This document shows positions 61,253 to 64,000 of a stretch of DNA of 64,000 nt, piece by piece. The stretch spans positions 186,001 through 250,000 of the forward strand of contig NZ_PGGM01000007.1 in assembly GCF_003010965.1 (NCBI RefSeq). The letters are read 5' to 3'. Position numbers and translations under genes: made by a program. The notes beneath the pieces were generated by a model. That model made no database searches, was not told where the DNA came from, and worked only from the letters and a program-made list of their open reading frames with translations. The stretch comes from Phyllobacterium sophorae (GTDB lineage: Bacteria > Pseudomonadota > Alphaproteobacteria > Rhizobiales > Rhizobiaceae). Each line of letters opens with the position of its first letter. Position 1 is the stretch's first letter.

Positions 61253-62482
61253 TTAGAACTTGAGTTGCCGGACCCAGCCCGTGGCCAATTCGAAGACAGC
61301 GTCGAACGAGCGCTTCTTCAGATCGCCGGTCTCGACCGCTTCCGCCGTGAAGACTGGTGTCTCCTGTGCCAGGACGTCTCCGATCCAGATGCGCAGGGTA
61401 CCGACCTGCTCATCGGCCTTCAGCGGAGCAACAAGAGGGCCTTGATAGATGATATGCGCCTTAAGACGATCTCGATTGGCAACAGGCACGAGAAGGCTGA
61501 CCTTTTCATGTGCCTTGAGCGGAACGCCTGATTTGACGCCGCCAAATACGCTCGCTTCTCCGATCGCTTCACCTTCGGCGAAGATATCGATCTCCTCGAA
61601 TGCTTGATACGCCCACTCGAAGATCCGCCTGGCTTCCTCGGCCCGTTCCTTGTCGCTGGCGAGGCCGCTCAGCGCAACGATATAGCGCCTGCCGTTCCTT
61701 GTCGCCGCTCCGACGATGCCATAGCCTGACTGCTCGGTGTAACCGGTGCCCATGCCATCCGCGCCGATATCGAGCCGCAACAGCGGATTGCGGTTGCGCT
61801 GGAAGATGTTGTTCCAGGTAAAACTGTCTTGCGCATAGGTGCGGTAGTATGCCGGATATTCCTTGTAGATATGCCGCGCCAGGGCCACGAGGTCGGTCAA
61901 TGAAACGCGTTGCTGCGGGTCGGGCAATCCGGTCGAATTGACAAAGGTCGAATTCTTCAGGCCGATTTCTTTTGCCCTTGCGTTCATCATTTCGGCAAAT
62001 TTTGGTTCCGACCCGGCAAGGCCTTCCGCAAGGATTATGCAGCCATCATTGGCAGATTGCACGATAACACCCTGGATCAGATCGCCGACACTGATCGACG
62101 ATTTGAGCTTGGCGAACATGGTGGAGCCACCCGATGGCGCGCCGCCGGTACGCCAGGCATTTTCGCTGACAGTATATTGCGTCGCGAGCGTGATCTTGCC
62201 GGACTTGAGCTCATGAAACACGACTTCCATGGTCATCAGCTTGGCAAGCGCCGCGGGTTCGATCAGGGTATCGGGCGATTTTGCATAAAGGATCGTGCCT
62301 GTCTGATCCTCGATCATCAGGGCTTGCTTTGCCTTGGTGTCGAACAGCGCATCTTGCGCACCTGCTACGGCAATAGATGCAAGCACTATTGCGACGCCAA
62401 GGGCAGCGATACGGAATGGCCGGGTCGGAAGGCATTTTGATAAATGGAGATCAGTTGCCGTCATCGCGAACGACAAATGCAT
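61253..62482 (-). CDS. D-alanyl-D-alanine carboxypeptidase-like protein lacking the SxxK serine
   Basis: PBP5/DacC-family fold, exported (signal segment about residues 22-42, ending AGA). The family usually trims the terminal D-Ala of peptidoglycan pentapeptides. Here the SxxK site reads EPAALAK: Ala78 replaces the nucleophilic serine, while Lys81 remains. The SxN motif is intact (Ser143-Ala-Asn145). The KTG position reads GTG (245-247). A C-terminal PBP5-like beta domain follows. At 409 residues the frame is intact. Start 62482 has a GGAG site; an ATG at 62464 would avoid most of the overlap with rlpA. Confidence 0.85.
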   Translation of the reverse strand: MHLSFAMTATDLHLSKCLPTRPFRIAALGVAIVLASIAVAGAQDALFDTKAKQALMIEDQTGTILYAKSPDTLIEPAALAKLMTMEVVFHELKSGKITLATQYTVSENAWRTGGAPSGGSTMFAKLKSSISVGDLIQGVIVQSANDGCIILAEGLAGSEPKFAEMMNARAKEIGLKNSTFVNSTGLPDPQQRVSLTDLVALARHIYKEYPAYYRTYAQDSFTWNNIFQRNRNPLLRLDIGADGMGTGYTEQSGYGIVGAATRNGRRYIVALSGLASDKERAEEARRIFEWAYQAFEEIDIFAEGEAIGEASVFGGVKSGVPLKAHEKVSLLVPVANRDRLKAHIIYQGPLVAPLKADEQVGTLRIWIGDVLAQETPVFTAEAVETGDLKKRSFDAVFELATGWVRQLKF

Positions 62483-63764
62483 CGCCGGCTCCGGCGTTCC
62501 ACGCAGCCAGAAGCAGCGCGTCGGTATTCTTTGCCGTGTTTGCCCGGGCTACCAGAGCAATGCGAGGCCCATCCGGGCTGGCGACCTCAGACAATTCCAC
62601 TCTACCCAGACGCGAAAGCACCCTCATCACACGGCCAGCCTCGGCCTTGTCGGCAAAGAGGCCGACATCGACATATTCGGCCGTCGGTGCAACGCCGCCC
62701 GGCAATTTGTTCATGGCTTTCCATGCAGTGGAAACCGTCTCCGGCGACAGAAGCTCGGTAGTGGCCTGTAATGTGCTGTTGGCGTCTGCGACCCGCTCGC
62801 TCGCATAGGAACTGATGAAGGGAGATACCGCTGGTTTACCACCCTTGAGCGAACCGAGCAGAATGGTCGGCTTGTCGTCGATATAGGGACCAATCAAGGG
62901 CAGAACCGGAACGATGTCGGCATCAAAGCTCAGTGCACTATTGCCGGTGGGTACCATGGCCGGCTGTGGCGCCGGTGTGGCGAGGCGCGCCGCCTGGTCG
63001 CTCAACGATACCGGTTGGCCGTCGAGACTGGCAACCTGGATGCCGGCGGACTGCTGTGGCTGCATTCCAGGAATCGCAACCCGTGCGCGCTGTGTCGGGG
63101 TTGCGCCATTCATGGCGATCATGACGCCAGATGCGGGCTGACCCCATGGATCTGCGGCACCCGGGCCACGATAGGAGGCCATCAGGAAGGAATCGTCGCT
63201 ACCTTCGAGTGGCGCCCGGCCCACATATTCAACCTTCACATCGGCCGTACCGGTATGCTGATAATCGAGCACGGTCGCCGCCTTTTGCGAAAGATCGATC
63301 ACACGGTCACTGTGGTAGGGTCCGCGATCGTTGACGCGCACGATCACCGAACTTCCATTGGAGAGATTGGTCACGCGCGCATAGCTCGGCAGCGGCATTG
63401 TCGGATGTGCGGCAGTCAAGCGGGTCGTATCGTAAATCTCACCATTGGCGGTCAGACGGCCATGGAAAGCGGAGCCGTACCACGATGCCCTGCCCTTGCG
63501 GATATAACCCGGCTCTTCTTTGGGGTAGTACCATTTTCCGGCTACTTGATAAGGCCGCCCGATTTGGTTGCGGCCGCCGCCGCGGGGGATGTTCCTGAGA
63601 TCACTGACAACCCGCGGACTTGCTTTCACGCCGTATTCTGATTCAGCGAAATATTCCTTGCCATGGGTTCGTTTGGCGACTTTTGCCTTGGGCGAAGCGC
63701 AGGCAGCCATCAAGGCGCCCATGGCAACAACCCCCACAACTCGAAAAGCTTTGGCTTTTGACAA
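62451..63764 (-). CDS. rlpA: RlpA-type septal lytic transglycosylase lipoprotein
   Basis: Outer-membrane lipoprotein acting on denuded glycan strands at the septum. The lipobox is LMAAC at about residues 18-22. The double-psi beta-barrel starts GRASWYGSAFHGRLTANGE (about residue 92), with catalytic-type His in TAAHPT and Asp in VRVNDRGPY. A long low-complexity region follows, and a SPOR-like domain near the C-terminus starts AEYVDVGLF. At 437 residues it is normal for rhizobia. The TTG start has GGTGG 6 bases upstream; no nearer ATG keeps the signal peptide. Confidence 0.9.
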   Translation of the reverse strand: MSKAKAFRVVGVVAMGALMAACASPKAKVAKRTHGKEYFAESEYGVKASPRVVSDLRNIPRGGGRNQIGRPYQVAGKWYYPKEEPGYIRKGRASWYGSAFHGRLTANGEIYDTTRLTAAHPTMPLPSYARVTNLSNGSSVIVRVNDRGPYHSDRVIDLSQKAATVLDYQHTGTADVKVEYVGRAPLEGSDDSFLMASYRGPGAADPWGQPASGVMIAMNGATPTQRARVAIPGMQPQQSAGIQVASLDGQPVSLSDQAARLATPAPQPAMVPTGNSALSFDADIVPVLPLIGPYIDDKPTILLGSLKGGKPAVSPFISSYASERVADANSTLQATTELLSPETVSTAWKAMNKLPGGVAPTAEYVDVGLFADKAEAGRVMRVLSRLGRVELSEVASPDGPRIALVARANTAKNTDALLLAAWNAGAGDAFVVRDDGN

Positions 63765-63864
63765 TGCAAACCACCGGCCAGACAGGCCGTCCCCAGGAAT
63801 TTTACATCAGATGTATCGATAAACGGATCAGAAGGCTGGTGCAACCCCGACGCCCATCATTGAG

Positions 63865-63889
63865 GTGGCACCAACCCTATAAGTGCCAC
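63865..63889. repeat. Inverted repeat in the right-end gap
   Basis: GTGGCAC (63865-63871) and GTGCCAC (63883-63889) are perfect complements around an 11-nt loop, about 100 bp upstream of rlpA and 65 bp before the possible start at 63954. It could be an operator or leader hairpin. The rest of 63765-63953 shows no gene. Confidence 0.3.
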
Positions 63890-63953
63890 TGATAGGTTGA
63901 TAGCCCCTTAACAACGCCTATAGTGCGCGAAATACATCGCTCGCAGGGACCCA

Positions 63954-64000
63954 ATGAGTCGCATATCGCAGATTGTCTACAGTGAGGCCTCGCCCGAAAT
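63954..64000 (+). CDS. Possible start of a gene leaving the window
   Basis: An ATG at 63954, preceded by CAGGGAC, opens a frame reading MSRISQIVYSEASPE that runs off the right edge. Fifteen residues are too few for recognition. Its divergent position relative to rlpA makes it plausible as a real 5' end, but a chance frame is not excluded. Confidence 0.35.
   Translation, partial: MSRISQIVYSEASPE

Noticed and set aside
63840..63930. Possible tRNA in the right-end gap
   Set aside because: No acceptor stem, T-loop GTTCRA or anticodon arm could be fitted; only a simple inverted repeat is present.

Overview
The window is a gene-dense, mid-to-high GC chromosomal segment of an alphaproteobacterium of the Hyphomicrobiales (Rhizobiales). 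The evidence is gene order and family type: rseP-bamA-lpxD-fabZ-lpxA-lpxI-lpxB, the pyruvate dehydrogenase run with a lipoyl domain on E1-beta, fused ispDF, a dusB(nifR3)-ntrB-ntrC cluster close to ntrY-ntrX-trkA and hfq-hflX, and a LexA gene preceded by a GTTC-N7-GTTC SOS box. The family could be Phyllobacteriaceae or Brucellaceae; this is inference from synteny, not a computed assignment. No rRNA, tRNA, CRISPR array, insertion sequence or prophage gene was recognised.

Layout. 1-8.9 kb, plus strand: envelope biogenesis (end of cdsA, site-2 protease, BamA, lipid A genes). 9-11.9 kb, minus: citrate synthase and glutamyl-tRNA synthetase. 11.9-14.4 kb, plus: a comEC-type gene broken by a frameshift. 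14.4-20.8 kb, minus: lexA, moeA, moaC, trpC, trpD and a PpiD-like periplasmic foldase. 20.9-37.6 kb, plus: tpiA, secG, an L,D-transpeptidase, pyrG, a VOC protein, kdsA, a PRC-barrel protein, eno, ftsB, pdhABC, an SGNH hydrolase, lpdA, two small membrane proteins, lipA, a RatA/COQ10 protein and an acetyltransferase. 37.6-39.4 kb, minus: cinA-type amidase and ispDF. 39.5-54.8 kb, mostly plus: dusB-ntrBC, a three-gene insertion of YfbU/DUF1993/YbaA-like genes, ntrYX, trkA, an MBL hydrolase and a beta-propeller lactonase, a D-amino acid transaminase, hfq and hflX. 54.8-63.8 kb, minus: mazG, a YbaK protein, an MBL hydrolase, tatD, metG, holB, tmk, a DacC-like protein and an RlpA lipoprotein. A possible coding start lies at the right edge.

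How the genes work together. Much of the window serves the envelope: phospholipid and lipid A synthesis, outer-membrane protein insertion, Kdo synthesis, peptidoglycan trimming and cross-linking, and septal factors. A second block is central carbon flow (triosephosphate isomerase, enolase, pyruvate dehydrogenase with its lipoate synthase, citrate synthase). A third is nitrogen and redox sensing (NtrBC, NtrYX) with RNA-level control (Hfq).

The points most worth a second look are the one-base frameshift in comEC, a DacC-like protein whose SxxK serine is alanine, an NtrX lacking both GAFTGA and the Walker B aspartate, a nested inverted-repeat structure ending in a T-run upstream of bamA, palindromes and direct repeats upstream of ntrY, and a small accessory insertion between ntrC and ntrY. 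I found no clearly new multi-gene system.
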